NCBI RefSeq assembly: GCF_001507595.1
Contig: NZ_LQBQ01000012.1
Location: 620,001 to 684,000 of the forward strand
DNA length: 64,000 bases
From: Ruegeria marisrubri
GTDB lineage: Bacteria; Pseudomonadota; Alphaproteobacteria; Rhodobacterales; Rhodobacteraceae
Direction of reading: 5' to 3'
The number at the start of each line of letters is the position of its first letter. The first letter of the stretch is position 1. Position numbers and translations under genes: made by a program. Under the pieces are notes generated by a model. It was not told where the DNA came from, did not search any database, and saw only the letters and a program-made list of their open reading frames with translations. Below, piece by piece: positions 38,086 through 47,332 of the stretch.

Positions 38086-38673
38086 ATGAGATCTTCCAAA
38101 TCCCGCTCGCGGGCCAAGAGCAACCGCAACCGTCCTACAGGCGGCAACGTCGTCAACCGGGTGTTCGACAGTTCGGGCCCCGAAGGCAAGGTGCGTGGCA
38201 CTCCGCAGCAGATCATTGACAAGTACAACCAGCTGGCCCGCGACGCGCAGCTGAGCAACGATCGCGTGGCAGCCGAGAATTTCCAGCAGCATGCCGAGCA
38301 TTATCTGCGGTTGCTGAGCGAAGCGCAGCGCGAAATCGAGGCGCGCCGCGAGGAACAGGAGCGCCAGAACCGCGAGCGTCAGGCCGAGCGCGACCGCGAA
38401 CGCGCCGAGCGGCAGGAACGGCAGGAGCGAGAAGCAGCGGCACGCCAGGCGGACCCGGCCGAGGCGCCGCAGCCCGACATTCTGGATTTCGGTGCGGATG
38501 CAGGTGGCCTGGTGGAAACGCCGGAAAGCAAGGGTGCGCAACCCGAGGGCGCGCAAAGCCCGGAGGCAAAGCCCAAGCAGCCCCGTCGCCCGCGCACCCG
38601 CAAGCCCAAGCAGGCACCTGCCGCAGAGGGTGGCAAGGATGCCGGTGGCGATGCGCCGGAAGCGGCGGAATAA
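38086..38673 (+). CDS. DUF4167 domain protein
   Basis: A 195-residue alphaproteobacterial protein. The conserved domain is at the N-terminus (about 1-85): a very basic head RSSKSRSRAKSNRNRP, then VNRVFDSSGPEGKVRGTPQQIIDKYNQLARDA and RVAAENFQQHAEHYLRLL. The rest is a long Arg/Glu-rich helix (REEQERQNRERQAERDR) and a Pro/Lys-rich disordered tail. RNA binding is plausible from the basic composition but not shown. Commonly sits after prmC in this group. Confidence 0.88.
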   Translation: MRSSKSRSRAKSNRNRPTGGNVVNRVFDSSGPEGKVRGTPQQIIDKYNQLARDAQLSNDRVAAENFQQHAEHYLRLLSEAQREIEARREEQERQNRERQAERDRERAERQERQEREAAARQADPAEAPQPDILDFGADAGGLVETPESKGAQPEGAQSPEAKPKQPRRPRTRKPKQAPAAEGGKDAGGDAPEAAE

Positions 38674-38695
38674 CGGAAAAATTCCATGCTTTGAT

Positions 38696-38726
38696 AAACC
38701 CCGGTTTCGTGCCGGGGTTTTTGTTT
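38696..38726 (+). terminator. Intrinsic terminator of the DUF4167 gene
   Basis: A 9-bp stem AAACCCCGG / CCGGGGTTT around a short loop, followed by TTTGTTT. On the minus strand the A-rich left flank gives a weaker T-tract, so it could also serve rsmA. Confidence 0.85.
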
Positions 38727-38769
38727 GAAAGCCAGCAATTCGCAGGTCGGAGTCGACGTTCGTTCGGCG

Positions 38770-39612
38770 TCAGGCCTTTTTCAGTTCGCGCGCCAGTGCG
38801 CAGAAGGCTTCGAGCGAGACCTGTTCGGCCCGGTCCGTGGGCTTGATGCCGGCCGCGATGAGGCGGTCCTCGATATCCGGGGCCATCCCCTTGAGCGAGG
38901 CGCGCAGCATCTTGCGGCGCTGGTTGAAGGCGGCCGCGACCACCTTTGACAGCGTTGCCGCATCGGCGGGATAGCGCGGTTCGGGCAGGGCGGTCAGATG
39001 CACGACCGCGCTGGAAACCTTGGGCGACGGGGTGAAGGCGCCCGGCGGCAGGGACATGGCGATGCGCGCCTCGGCCCGCCATTGCGCCAGGATCGCCAGC
39101 CGGCCATAGGCCTTGCTGCCGGGCCGGGCCACGATGCGCTCGGCCACCTCGCGCTGGAACATCAGGGTCAGGCTTTGCCAGAAGGGCGGCCATTCGGGCG
39201 GGGTGAGCCAGCGCACCAGCAGTTCGGTCCCGACATTGTAGGGCAGGTTGGCCGCGATGCGGATCGGCGGTGTCAGATGTTCGAGCGGATCGATTTCGAG
39301 TGCGTCGCCATTGATGATGTCGAGCCGGCCGGGATAGGCGGCGGCGATTTCCTGGAGCGCGGCGATGCAGCGGGTGTCCTTTTCGATGGCCACCACCTTG
39401 CGCGCGCCCTCGGCCAGCAGGCCGCGCGTCAGGCCGCCCGGGCCGGGGCCGATTTCCAGCACGTCGCATTGCGTCAGGTCTCCGGCCTGCCGGGCGATCT
39501 TGGCGGTCAGGTTGAGATCGAGCAGGAAGTTCTGGCCCAGCGACTTGCGGGCCGAGAGCTGGTGCCTGGCGATGACCTCGCGCAGCGGGGGGAGGGTGTC
39601 GATTGCGCTCAT
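38770..39612 (-). CDS. rsmA: 16S rRNA dimethyladenosine transferase (KsgA)
   Basis: A 280-residue SAM-dependent enzyme dimethylating A1518/A1519 of 16S rRNA late in 30S assembly. Signatures: [21 protein letters not shown], motif [17 protein letters not shown], the catalytic [11 protein letters not shown] and [10 protein letters not shown]-terminal helical domain complete. Last gene of the lptG-lptD-surA-pdxA-rsmA run, 84 bp after pdxA with a repeat between. Confidence 0.96.
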   Translation of the reverse strand: MSAIDTLPPLREVIARHQLSARKSLGQNFLLDLNLTAKIARQAGDLTQCDVLEIGPGPGGLTRGLLAEGARKVVAIEKDTRCIAALQEIAAAYPGRLDIINGDALEIDPLEHLTPPIRIAANLPYNVGTELLVRWLTPPEWPPFWQSLTLMFQREVAERIVARPGSKAYGRLAILAQWRAEARIAMSLPPGAFTPSPKVSSAVVHLTALPEPRYPADAATLSKVVAAAFNQRRKMLRASLKGMAPDIEDRLIAAGIKPTDRAEQVSLEAFCALARELKKA

Positions 39613-39660
39613 GATCCGGTTACCGTGGCGCGGGATGCGGGCGGTGCGCCAGAGATTTTT

Positions 39661-39694
39661 TGCCTCCGGCGGGGATATTTGAGGCCAGATGAAG
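39661..39694. repeat. Roseobacter-type intergenic repeat, copy 3
   Basis: Reads TGCCTCCGGCGG, GGATATTT, GA, GGCCAGATGAAG, the fullest copy in the window. It fills the gap between pdxA and rsmA and would be transcribed within the operon on the opposite strand. Confidence 0.6.
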
Positions 39695-39696
39695 GA

Positions 39697-40662
39697 TCAA
39701 GTGCTTTGTGCCATGCGTTGCGCGAGTTTCAGGGCCTCGATCAGGCTGGAGGGGTTGGCGATGCCTTTTCCCGCGATGTCGAAGGCGGTGCCGTGGTCGG
39801 GCGAGGTGCGGATGAAGGGCAGGCCCAGCGTCACGTTCACGCCCCGGTCGAAATCCAGCGTCTTGATCGGGATCAGCGCCTGGTCGTGATACATGGCGAT
39901 GGCGGCATCGTAGCGGGCGCGGGCCGCGGCGTGGAACATGGTGTCGGCGGGGTGTGGTCCGGTCAGGGTGTAGCTGTCGGTCTGCATCGCCTCCAGCAGC
40001 GGCGCGATCCAGTCGGATTCCTCGGTTCCCATGGCACCGCCTTCGCCGGCATGGGGATTGAGGCCGGCCACCGCGATGCGGGGGTGGGCGATCCCGAACT
40101 GGTCGCGCAGGCCCGCCGCGGTGATCTGGATGGTGTCGCGTAGCAGGCTGGGGGTGAGGGCGGTTGGCACCTCGGACAGGGCGATGTGGATGGTGGCGGG
40201 GACCACGCGCAGCTGGTCGCTGGCCAGCATCATCACCACGCGCTCGCGCCCTGCCAGGGCCGCGAGGAACTCGGTATGGCCGGGATAGGCAAAGCCCGCG
40301 CCGTCGATCAGCGCCTTTTTGTGGATCGGCGCGGTGCAGAGTGCCGAGGCGGCACCGGTCTGCACCAGTTCCACCGCCCGTTCGATGGCCTGGATGACGA
40401 AGGGCGCGTTTTCGGGGGCGGGCTGGCCCGGTTGCGCCTTGGTCGCGAAGGAAATCGGCAGGACCGGGAGGGTGCGGTCGCAGGCGACGGTGGCCTGCGA
40501 AGGCGTGTCGATCAGGGCGACCGGGGTGTCCGGTGGCAGGTGGGCAGGGTCGCCGATCCAGAAGAACGGGCAGTCGCCGCGCAGATGGTCCCACGCCTTG
40601 GCCGCTATTTCCGGGCCGATACCAGCCGGTTCACCGCAGCTCAGGGCAATGGGGGCGCTCAT
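39697..40662 (-). CDS. pdxA: 4-hydroxythreonine-4-phosphate dehydrogenase
   Basis: A 321-residue NAD-dependent enzyme of pyridoxal-5'-phosphate synthesis (DXP-dependent route). Family features: LSCGEPAGIGPEIAAKAW at the N-terminus, the metal/substrate loops with GHTEFLAAL and HPRIAVAGLNPHAGEGG, and the C-terminal MYHDQALIPIKTLDFDRGVNVTLGLPFIRTSPDHGTAFDIAG region. Overlaps surA by 4 bp (ATGA), the classic surA-pdxA-ksgA linkage. Confidence 0.95.
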   Translation of the reverse strand: MSAPIALSCGEPAGIGPEIAAKAWDHLRGDCPFFWIGDPAHLPPDTPVALIDTPSQATVACDRTLPVLPISFATKAQPGQPAPENAPFVIQAIERAVELVQTGAASALCTAPIHKKALIDGAGFAYPGHTEFLAALAGRERVVMMLASDQLRVVPATIHIALSEVPTALTPSLLRDTIQITAAGLRDQFGIAHPRIAVAGLNPHAGEGGAMGTEESDWIAPLLEAMQTDSYTLTGPHPADTMFHAAARARYDAAIAMYHDQALIPIKTLDFDRGVNVTLGLPFIRTSPDHGTAFDIAGKGIANPSSLIEALKLAQRMAQST

Positions 40663-41912
40663 TGCTCGATGATGACCGCGTCTGCGCGCAGCTGTTCCAG
40701 CAGGCTTTCGGCAAAGGCTTGAAGCCGCTGATTCGTCAGGGCATTGGCGACATCCTGCCGCGAGGTGTCCTCGCCTAGGTCCCGGGTGCGTCCGCAGAGC
40801 ATGAGGAACATCAGGGTCTGGCCGTTGTTGCGGGTCAGGGCGGTCGAGATCTCGCCCGGATCGAGCTTGGACAGTTCCAGCGCGATATCGCGCGGGATCT
40901 CGCCCGGCTTGGCGGAGACGCGGTCGAGAACCTGCGGAGGCTGGCCCTTGGCCACGCCGTAGAGGTCGTCGCAGGTGTCCACGCGGGCGGCCAGTTCGGC
41001 GGCGGATTTCAGGGTTTCCGGGCTGCGCCCACCGGCCATGTAATAGGCGGCATAGTCGATCTGGCTGTATCTCGGGGCGCCGGCGGCAACCTCTCGCACC
41101 CCGCGCATCTGGAAGATCGCGATGGCGTTGGGCAGGGTGAGCGGCGCGGACACCTCGCCCTTGTTGAGGGACAGGATCACCGGTTGCAGCGCGGGCGGCA
41201 GATTGTTGAGCGGAAGCCAGTCCAGCCGGCCGCCGTTCGTCCGCGTGTCGGCCGCCGAGTATTGCTCGGCCGCTTCGGAGAACGCGTCGAAACCTTCGAT
41301 CAGCGAGAGTTCCTCGGCCAGCGCCTCGGCCTGTTCCAGCGTCTGCGGGGTGACGGGGATGATGATCTCGGACAGCAGCACCTGCAGGCCACTGCCGCCC
41401 GCCTGGCCCATGGCGCGGTCGATTTCTTCATCCGTGGGGCGCGCGCGAGAGATGAAGCGCGCGCTGATGTAGTCGCGCCAGCCGATCTGGACGCGGATGA
41501 AATCCCGGACGGTTTCCGGTGCGATGCCGGCATCGCCAAGGATCTGCAGGAATTCATCGGTCGAGAACCGGCCGCGTGCGGCGAAGTCATCTATGCCCTG
41601 CTGGACGTCTTCCGGAGCGATCTCGAAACCGGCATCCCGCAGGGCCTGCATGCGCAGACTGTCGTCGATGAGCGACTGGCGCACCTCCTCGTCGGTACTG
41701 CCCGGAATTCGGAGCAGTTGCAGGAACTGCATGCGCTGGTCCAGCTCGTACCAGGTCACGATGTCCTGGTTGACCCTGATGGCCGGTGAAAACGGGCTTT
41801 GGGCCGGTGCCGGGACGGCGGTGAAGGCCGCGATCGCTGCCAGAACAACCGGCGCCGCAGCTTTTGCCCATCGGGAAAGGCGGGATGTCGAAAAAACGGG
41901 TCTCAGCTGCAT
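40659..41912 (-). CDS. surA: Periplasmic chaperone / peptidyl-prolyl isomerase SurA
   Basis: A 417-residue exported protein: signal peptide (VVLAAIAAFTAVPAPAQ), SurA N-terminal chaperone domain (INQDIVTWYELDQRMQFLQL-like, about 45-180), one parvulin (PPIC) domain around 185-290 (LLSEIIIPV...GGRLDWLPLNNLP) and a C-terminal helical region. It escorts outer-membrane beta-barrels, including LptD encoded next to it. The parvulin domain is divergent, so isomerase activity is uncertain. Overlaps lptD by 10 bp and pdxA by 4 bp. Confidence 0.88.
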   Translation of the reverse strand: MQLRPVFSTSRLSRWAKAAAPVVLAAIAAFTAVPAPAQSPFSPAIRVNQDIVTWYELDQRMQFLQLLRIPGSTDEEVRQSLIDDSLRMQALRDAGFEIAPEDVQQGIDDFAARGRFSTDEFLQILGDAGIAPETVRDFIRVQIGWRDYISARFISRARPTDEEIDRAMGQAGGSGLQVLLSEIIIPVTPQTLEQAEALAEELSLIEGFDAFSEAAEQYSAADTRTNGGRLDWLPLNNLPPALQPVILSLNKGEVSAPLTLPNAIAIFQMRGVREVAAGAPRYSQIDYAAYYMAGGRSPETLKSAAELAARVDTCDDLYGVAKGQPPQVLDRVSAKPGEIPRDIALELSKLDPGEISTALTRNNGQTLMFLMLCGRTRDLGEDTSRQDVANALTNQRLQAFAESLLEQLRADAVIIEQ

Positions 41913-44062
41913 GTTCGCCTGTATTTCTTAGCTGCGCCTTCAATGGCATATCCGGTCAGGGCAACGGTAAAGCCGAAATCGGTCGAGGGCTCAATACTTG
42001 ATGTCGTTGTATAGCGTCGTCTGACCGACATGTTAACCGTCACGCATTCGTTCCGGTACGTCAGGCCGACGCCCGCGTTGATCGCGCTGGAGGCTTCCAG
42101 GTCGTATCGGGCGCTGGCCGTGGTGGTCCAGTTCCGGTTGATGGCGTAGCGCCCGCCGAACCAGATCTCGGAAAACGCGTCGGTGCGGTCCACGGTCGGG
42201 TCTTCTGCGAGCCACACATACGAACCGGCTATGCTTCCGCGGTCGGTCCGCCACGACCCCCGCAATTCCGCCTTGGAGAAGTCCAGATCGCCGTTGAGGA
42301 TGCCGCGTGCAGTCAGGGCGATGCCGTCATTGGTCTTGATCTGGCCGGCAAGCAGCAGATCCGAAGAGGTGCCCTGCAACCCCGACGTCAGGTTGAAATC
42401 CGGGTCGGCGGTATCGCGAAAGACCTGACCGATGGTTGCAAAGGCCTGCAAACCGTTCGGCGCGAAACGCGACCAGTTCAGGCCCACGACCGCCGTCGTG
42501 CCGTCCTCGCGGCGGTCCTCGGCGGGAAAACGCGACAACGACAGAAGGTTGCCCTGATCGAATTCCTGATAGTTGCTTTCGTCGTTGAGCACGTCGGTGT
42601 CGGAGACATGCGTCCATCCGATCTGGGCGATGGGCTCGATATACTGGGTGGCGCCGGAGCCTTCGCGCCGGAGCATCGGATAGCGCAGGGTAAAGGCGGC
42701 GCGCGGTGTCGCGCGCGTGACCCGGTCGGGGAAGGTGCTGTCGTCGGAAGTGTCGAAGGTATCCGCCGAAGCGCCCATCTGCCATTCCGCCCGCAGCCCG
42801 GTGGCGAAGGTCCAGCTGCGCAGCCATTCGGCATCGAAAGTGGCGCGCGCCACGTCCCGGCCCACGATGTCCTCGTCGCTCGTGCGTTCATGCGCATGGC
42901 TGACGAAGCCTAGGCGAACTTCGCCGCCCAACAAGTTGGGAAAAAACCGCTTTTCGTAATTCAGGTCAAAGACGCGAGAGGGGATCTCTTCGTCGTTTTC
43001 GCTGTCCCGCAGAGACCGGTAATGGATGAAGCTGGTCTTGAAGGCGGCATCCCGCTTGATCCGCGTCAGGGCGATCTCGCTGCGCAGACGGTCGAGATCC
43101 GGCAGGCCGTAATCCACCAGGTAGGCGTCGTCCGAGGTCGTCTTGAGATCGAATGTGAAACGGAAATCGTTCTTCAGGTTGAACCAGCCGCTGGCGAACA
43201 GATAGCCGCGATCTTCTCCGGGTTGCAGATCATCCCGGGTCTGCGCGCCTTCGATGGTGATGCGGCCGTTGCGGAAGGCCTGCCGATAGCGATAGCCCAG
43301 CGTCCTTGTCTTTGGCGAAAAGTAGGGGGTGAGGGTCAGGTCCTTGTGATCGCCCAGCTTGAAGAAATACGGCACCTGGAGGCCGGTCCCGAGTTGCGAG
43401 GTGGTGCGGAGGGACGGCACGAGGAACCCCGTGGCGCGGTCCAGCGTCGGGTCGGGCAGGCGGATGACCGGGAAGTAGAACACCGGCACATCCAGAATGC
43501 GGAACTGCGCGTTCTCGAAATAGATCTGACGTTCCAACTGGTCATGCGTGACCTTCTGCGCCCGGATCTGCCACAGGGGTGGCTTGCCGTTTTCGCAGAC
43601 ATGGCAAGAGGTTGCGGTGGCTTTGTAAAGCCGGGTGTAGCGCCCGCTCACGCGGCGCATCTGGGTGCCGGCGATCTGCACCTGCTGGTCGAACACCATC
43701 CGCGCCCCGGTCAGAAGCCCGTTGTGCAGGCTGTCGTCCAACTCGGCCGCATCGGCGAGGATGGTAGAGGCACCGCCCTGATCCAGCCGGATCGGGCCTT
43801 CGATCGACAACCGTCCACTGGTGCGGTCATAGGTGATCTTGCGGGCCTCAAGGCGCGCGTCTCCCTGAAACACAACGACATTGCCTTCGGCGACGAGCGT
43901 CTTGTCCCCCGTGAGAAACACCCGGTCCGCCACCAGCAGGGCGGGCTGGTCCTGCTGTTCCGCCTCGGCGGCATCGGGCCGCGGCGACTGGGCCTGTGCC
44001 GAATGGGGCAAGGCCAGGACCGCCATGCAGGATATGATTGCTGTCAGGGTACGCCGCATCAT
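41903..44062 (-). CDS. lptD: LPS-assembly outer membrane protein LptD
   Basis: A 719-residue protein with a signal peptide (AIISCMAVLALPHSAQA), an N-terminal OstA/LptA-like beta-jellyroll (about 45-140: LLVADRVFLTGDKTLVAEGNVVVFQGDARLEARKI) and a large C-terminal beta-barrel (DPTLDRATGFLVPSLRTTSQLGTGLQVPYFF onward). With LptE it puts LPS into the outer leaflet. A Cys pair in the jellyroll-barrel linker (ATSCHVCENG) could serve the disulfide logic known from E. coli LptD, though positions differ. Starts within the lptG stop (ATGA). Confidence 0.94.
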   Translation of the reverse strand: MMRRTLTAIISCMAVLALPHSAQAQSPRPDAAEAEQQDQPALLVADRVFLTGDKTLVAEGNVVVFQGDARLEARKITYDRTSGRLSIEGPIRLDQGGASTILADAAELDDSLHNGLLTGARMVFDQQVQIAGTQMRRVSGRYTRLYKATATSCHVCENGKPPLWQIRAQKVTHDQLERQIYFENAQFRILDVPVFYFPVIRLPDPTLDRATGFLVPSLRTTSQLGTGLQVPYFFKLGDHKDLTLTPYFSPKTRTLGYRYRQAFRNGRITIEGAQTRDDLQPGEDRGYLFASGWFNLKNDFRFTFDLKTTSDDAYLVDYGLPDLDRLRSEIALTRIKRDAAFKTSFIHYRSLRDSENDEEIPSRVFDLNYEKRFFPNLLGGEVRLGFVSHAHERTSDEDIVGRDVARATFDAEWLRSWTFATGLRAEWQMGASADTFDTSDDSTFPDRVTRATPRAAFTLRYPMLRREGSGATQYIEPIAQIGWTHVSDTDVLNDESNYQEFDQGNLLSLSRFPAEDRREDGTTAVVGLNWSRFAPNGLQAFATIGQVFRDTADPDFNLTSGLQGTSSDLLLAGQIKTNDGIALTARGILNGDLDFSKAELRGSWRTDRGSIAGSYVWLAEDPTVDRTDAFSEIWFGGRYAINRNWTTTASARYDLEASSAINAGVGLTYRNECVTVNMSVRRRYTTTSSIEPSTDFGFTVALTGYAIEGAAKKYRRTCS

Positions 44063-45159
44063 CCGTCCTCTGCGTGCAGCAACAGGCCAATGGAAAGCAG
44101 GATGGCCGCCACTGGAGGCGCCCAGGCCGCCAGGTAGACGGGCAACTGCCCGTTTTCACCGAGGATCTGCGCGAAGTTCCTGATGAAATAGATGCCGAAA
44201 CCCAGCAGCACCGCGGACAGGACCGCGATGCCGGTGCCGCCGAACCGGACGTGGCGCATGGTGAACACCGCGCCGATCAGCACCATCGACACCAGAAAGA
44301 GGGGGCGTGCCAGTTGCACGTTCAGCCAGACTTCGTAGTGCTTGGTGGAAAACCCGGCCTGTTGCAGGTCGAGGATCAACTGCGGCAGGTCATAGACCGA
44401 GACCGTGTTCTGCCGCCCCAGCGTGTCGAGAATCCGCTTCTGCGTAAGCGTCGTGGGGATTTCCAGCGTTGCGTGGACCGAGGCATTGGCCTCGGGGTTG
44501 AGACCGGTGTCCAGCGGCCATGACTTGGCGTTTTTCAGAATCCAGACCCCGTCGCCCAGACGGGCGCTGTCCGCGGCGATGCGTTGAACCGGGGTTCCGG
44601 CGCTGTCGTAGGTCAGAATCGTCACGTCCAGCAGGGCGAATCCCGGCCCCCGGCCGGTTCCGGCCGCGTGGATGACGGACTGCCCCGAATTGTTGCCCTG
44701 GCGCAGCCAGAGGCCCTCTTTGGTGATCGACAGGGCAGAGTTGCCGTTGTTGCGGTAGCTGTCGGCAAGCCGGTCGTATTGTTCCGACGTCGCGGCAACG
44801 ATCGGGTTGAGCATGGCGACGGCCAGCACGCCGATCACCAGAGCGACCATAACCGGCGCGGCGAGAGAGCGGATGCCCGATCGGCCGATCGCCCGCGTCA
44901 CCACCAGCTCGGAACTGCGGGCGAGGCCGATGAAAAGTGCGATGGTGGACAGGATCATCAGCAGCGGCAGGATTTCACTGACCGCCGCGGGCGCGTTCAG
45001 AAGCGTCAGGTGCATCAGCCGCCCGAAACTCAGGTCGTAATCCTCGAAGCGGCGCACCTGTTCGATCAGGTCGATGAGCAGGATCAGCGTCAGGAACACG
45101 CCGCCGATGACGAGAAAGCTTTGCAGGAACCTGCGGGCGAAATAGCGGTCGAGGATCAC
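44059..45159 (-). CDS. lptG: LPS export ABC permease LptG
   Basis: A 366-residue inner-membrane permease of the YjgP/YjgQ family: ILDRYFARRFLQSFLVIGGVFLTLILLIDLIEQVRRF at the N-terminus, six transmembrane helices and a periplasmic beta-jellyroll between helices 3 and 4. LptG rather than LptF is inferred from position before lptD. Together with LptF and LptB it extracts LPS and feeds the Lpt bridge. GTG start with GGAGG upstream. lptF, normally the preceding gene, is not here. Confidence 0.9.
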   Translation of the reverse strand: MILDRYFARRFLQSFLVIGGVFLTLILLIDLIEQVRRFEDYDLSFGRLMHLTLLNAPAAVSEILPLLMILSTIALFIGLARSSELVVTRAIGRSGIRSLAAPVMVALVIGVLAVAMLNPIVAATSEQYDRLADSYRNNGNSALSITKEGLWLRQGNNSGQSVIHAAGTGRGPGFALLDVTILTYDSAGTPVQRIAADSARLGDGVWILKNAKSWPLDTGLNPEANASVHATLEIPTTLTQKRILDTLGRQNTVSVYDLPQLILDLQQAGFSTKHYEVWLNVQLARPLFLVSMVLIGAVFTMRHVRFGGTGIAVLSAVLLGFGIYFIRNFAQILGENGQLPVYLAAWAPPVAAILLSIGLLLHAEDG

Positions 45160-45236
45160 GGGAACGCCTCCGCGCCTGCACCGCCGTCGAGAATCGGGTG
45201 CAGGGCATTGAAACAGCACGTCATGCGCAAACGCAT
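45156..45236 (-). pseudogene. Short ORF, possible relic of lptF
   Basis: A 26-codon frame (MRLRMTCCFNALHPILDGGAG...) whose TGA overlaps the lptG GTG start as GTGA, the kind of junction seen between translationally coupled genes. There is no good ribosome binding site and no resemblance to LptF that I can establish. It may be a remnant of a deleted lptF 3' end, or chance. Confidence 0.25.
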
Positions 45237-45388
45237 ATGCCTGCCGTGTCGTTTCACTGCGGTCCCCTCGAAACTCGTTCGTCGTTTTCCGGGGACATTA
45301 ATCGAATTGGGCGCCGGGGAAAACTGCTATCTGGTAATGCCGGCCCCGGCAGGATACCTCTTGTCCGACAAGTTTTGAGGAGCGAGCA

Positions 45389-46867
45389 ATGAGCAGTCTG
45401 ATCCCGATCCGTTTCCAGCCCACCGACCTCGATCAAATCGCCACCGCCGAGGGCCGCGTGGCGATCATCATTCCGCCCGAGGGAAAGATGGACCCGGCGG
45501 CGCGTCGGGCGAACCGCCTGACCAAGGGCGCGGTGGGGCGGCTGATCGAGAGCAAGCGGTTCGAAAAGGCCAAGCCGGGGCAGGTTCTGACGCTGGCATA
45601 CCCGGTCGGCATGGCCGCCGAGGCGCTGGACGTGGTGGTGCTGCCGCGCCGGGCGGATTCCGCAACGGCCCGCAAGGCCGGTGCGGCGCTGGCCAAGGCG
45701 GCCGGAGGAAAGAACCTGCTGGTGATGGCGGGCAACCAGAACCGGATCGAGGATCTGGCCATGGGGATCGAACTCAGATCCTACAGCTTTGACGCGCACA
45801 AGAGCGAGGATCCTGAGAACCCCAAGGAAAAGGGTGAGGTCGTGATCTGCCACACCAAGGCAGATGCCGCGGCCGAGGCCTTTGCCCCGATGGCTGCCGC
45901 CGCCGAGGGTGTGTTCATGACTCGCGACCTGGTGAACGAGCCGGCCAACGTGCTGACCACCACCGAGTTCGCCAACCGCCTGAAGGAAATGGAGGCGCTG
46001 GGACTCGAGGTCGAAGTGCTGGACGAAGACCAGCTGGCCGAGCTGGGCATGCGCACGCTGCTGAGCGTGGGGCAGGGCTCGGACAGCCCCTCGAAGGTCG
46101 TGGTGATGCAGTGGAAGGGCGGCGACGCGGAAGATGCGCCGCTGGCGCTGGTCGGCAAGGGCGTGGTGTTCGACACGGGCGGCATCTCGCTGAAACCGGC
46201 GGCGGGCATGGAGGACATGACCATGGACATGGGCGGCGCCGGTGTGGTCGCCGGGACCATGCGCGCGCTGGCTCTGCGCAAGGCCAAGGCCAATGTCGTG
46301 GGTCTGGTCGGGCTGGTCGAGAACATGCCTTCGGGGCGTGCCTCGCGCCCGGGCGACGTGGTCAAGTCGATGAAGGGCGACACGGTCGAGATCATCAACA
46401 CCGATGCCGAGGGCCGTTTGGTGCTGTGCGACGTGATGTGGTACGCGCAGGAGCGGTTCAAGCCGGTGGGCCTGATCGATCTGGCGACCCTGACCGGGGC
46501 CATCATCATCGGTCTGGGGCACGAGAATGCCGGCGTGTTCTCGAACAACGACACGTTCTGCGACGCCTTCCTGAAGGCCGCCCGGGCCGAGGACGAGGGC
46601 GCCTGGCGGATGCCGCTGGGCAAGGCCTATGACGAGATGTTGAAATCGCGCATCGCCGACATGAAGAACGTGGGCGGACGGCCTGCGGGCTCGATCACCG
46701 CGGCGCAGTTCCTGCAACGCTTCGTCAAGGACGAGACGCCTTGGATCCATCTGGACATCGCGGGCGTGGCCTCGGTGTCGAAAGAGACCGATCTGGCGCC
46801 CAAGGGGGCGACCGGCTGGGGCGTGCGGGCGCTGAACCGTCTGGTGCAGGACAATTTCGAGCAGTGA
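45389..46867 (+). CDS. pepA: Leucyl aminopeptidase (M17)
   Basis: A 492-residue cytosolic dizinc/manganese aminopeptidase removing N-terminal residues from peptides. The C-terminal catalytic domain has VGKGVVFDTGGISLKPAAGMEDMTMDMGG and the family signature NTDAEGRLVL, with metal ligands Lys, Asp and Glu in place. The N-terminal macro-like domain is complete. AGGAGCG precedes the ATG. Divergent from lptG, and holC follows by 2 bp. Confidence 0.95.
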   Translation: MSSLIPIRFQPTDLDQIATAEGRVAIIIPPEGKMDPAARRANRLTKGAVGRLIESKRFEKAKPGQVLTLAYPVGMAAEALDVVVLPRRADSATARKAGAALAKAAGGKNLLVMAGNQNRIEDLAMGIELRSYSFDAHKSEDPENPKEKGEVVICHTKADAAAEAFAPMAAAAEGVFMTRDLVNEPANVLTTTEFANRLKEMEALGLEVEVLDEDQLAELGMRTLLSVGQGSDSPSKVVVMQWKGGDAEDAPLALVGKGVVFDTGGISLKPAAGMEDMTMDMGGAGVVAGTMRALALRKAKANVVGLVGLVENMPSGRASRPGDVVKSMKGDTVEIINTDAEGRLVLCDVMWYAQERFKPVGLIDLATLTGAIIIGLGHENAGVFSNNDTFCDAFLKAARAEDEGAWRMPLGKAYDEMLKSRIADMKNVGGRPAGSITAAQFLQRFVKDETPWIHLDIAGVASVSKETDLAPKGATGWGVRALNRLVQDNFEQ

Positions 46868-46869
46868 CC

Positions 46870-47328
46870 ATGGGCGCTGCCTATTTCTACCACCTGACGC
46901 GCCGACCGCTGGAGGAGACCTTGCCGGTTCTTCTGGAAAAGGCGCGGCAGGCCGGGTGGCGGATCGCGGTGCGCGGCACCGATCCGGGGCGGCTGGACTG
47001 GCTGGACGAAAAACTGTGGCTGGGGCCTGAGGACAGGTTCCTGCCGCATGGTCGCGCGGGTGGGCCGCATGACGCGCTGCAACCGATCCTGCTGACGACC
47101 GAGGCGGAGGCCGCAAACTCGCCCGCCTGCGTCATGGCCATCGACGGGGCCGAGGTCGATCCGGCCGAGGTGGACGGGCTGGAGCGGGTCTGCATCCTGT
47201 TCGACGGCACCGACCCGGCGGCGGTGCAGCGGGCGCGGGAACAGTGGCGGGCGCTGACATCGGCGGGATGTTCCGCGCAATACTGGTCCGAGGAAAGCGG
47301 CCGTTGGGAGAAGAAGGCCGAGGCCTGA
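46870..47328 (+). CDS. holC: DNA polymerase III subunit chi
   Basis: A 152-residue HolC: it opens AYFYHLTRRPLEETLPVLLEKARQAGWRIAVRG, includes LDWLDEKLWLGPEDRFLPHGRAGG and LILLT-like segments, and ends in a helix with REQWRALTSAGCSAQYWSEESGRW. Chi links the clamp loader to single-strand binding protein. Follows pepA by 2 bp, the usual pepA-holC pairing in proteobacteria. Confidence 0.92.
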   Translation: MGAAYFYHLTRRPLEETLPVLLEKARQAGWRIAVRGTDPGRLDWLDEKLWLGPEDRFLPHGRAGGPHDALQPILLTTEAEAANSPACVMAIDGAEVDPAEVDGLERVCILFDGTDPAAVQRAREQWRALTSAGCSAQYWSEESGRWEKKAEA

Positions 47329-47332
47329 CGCC

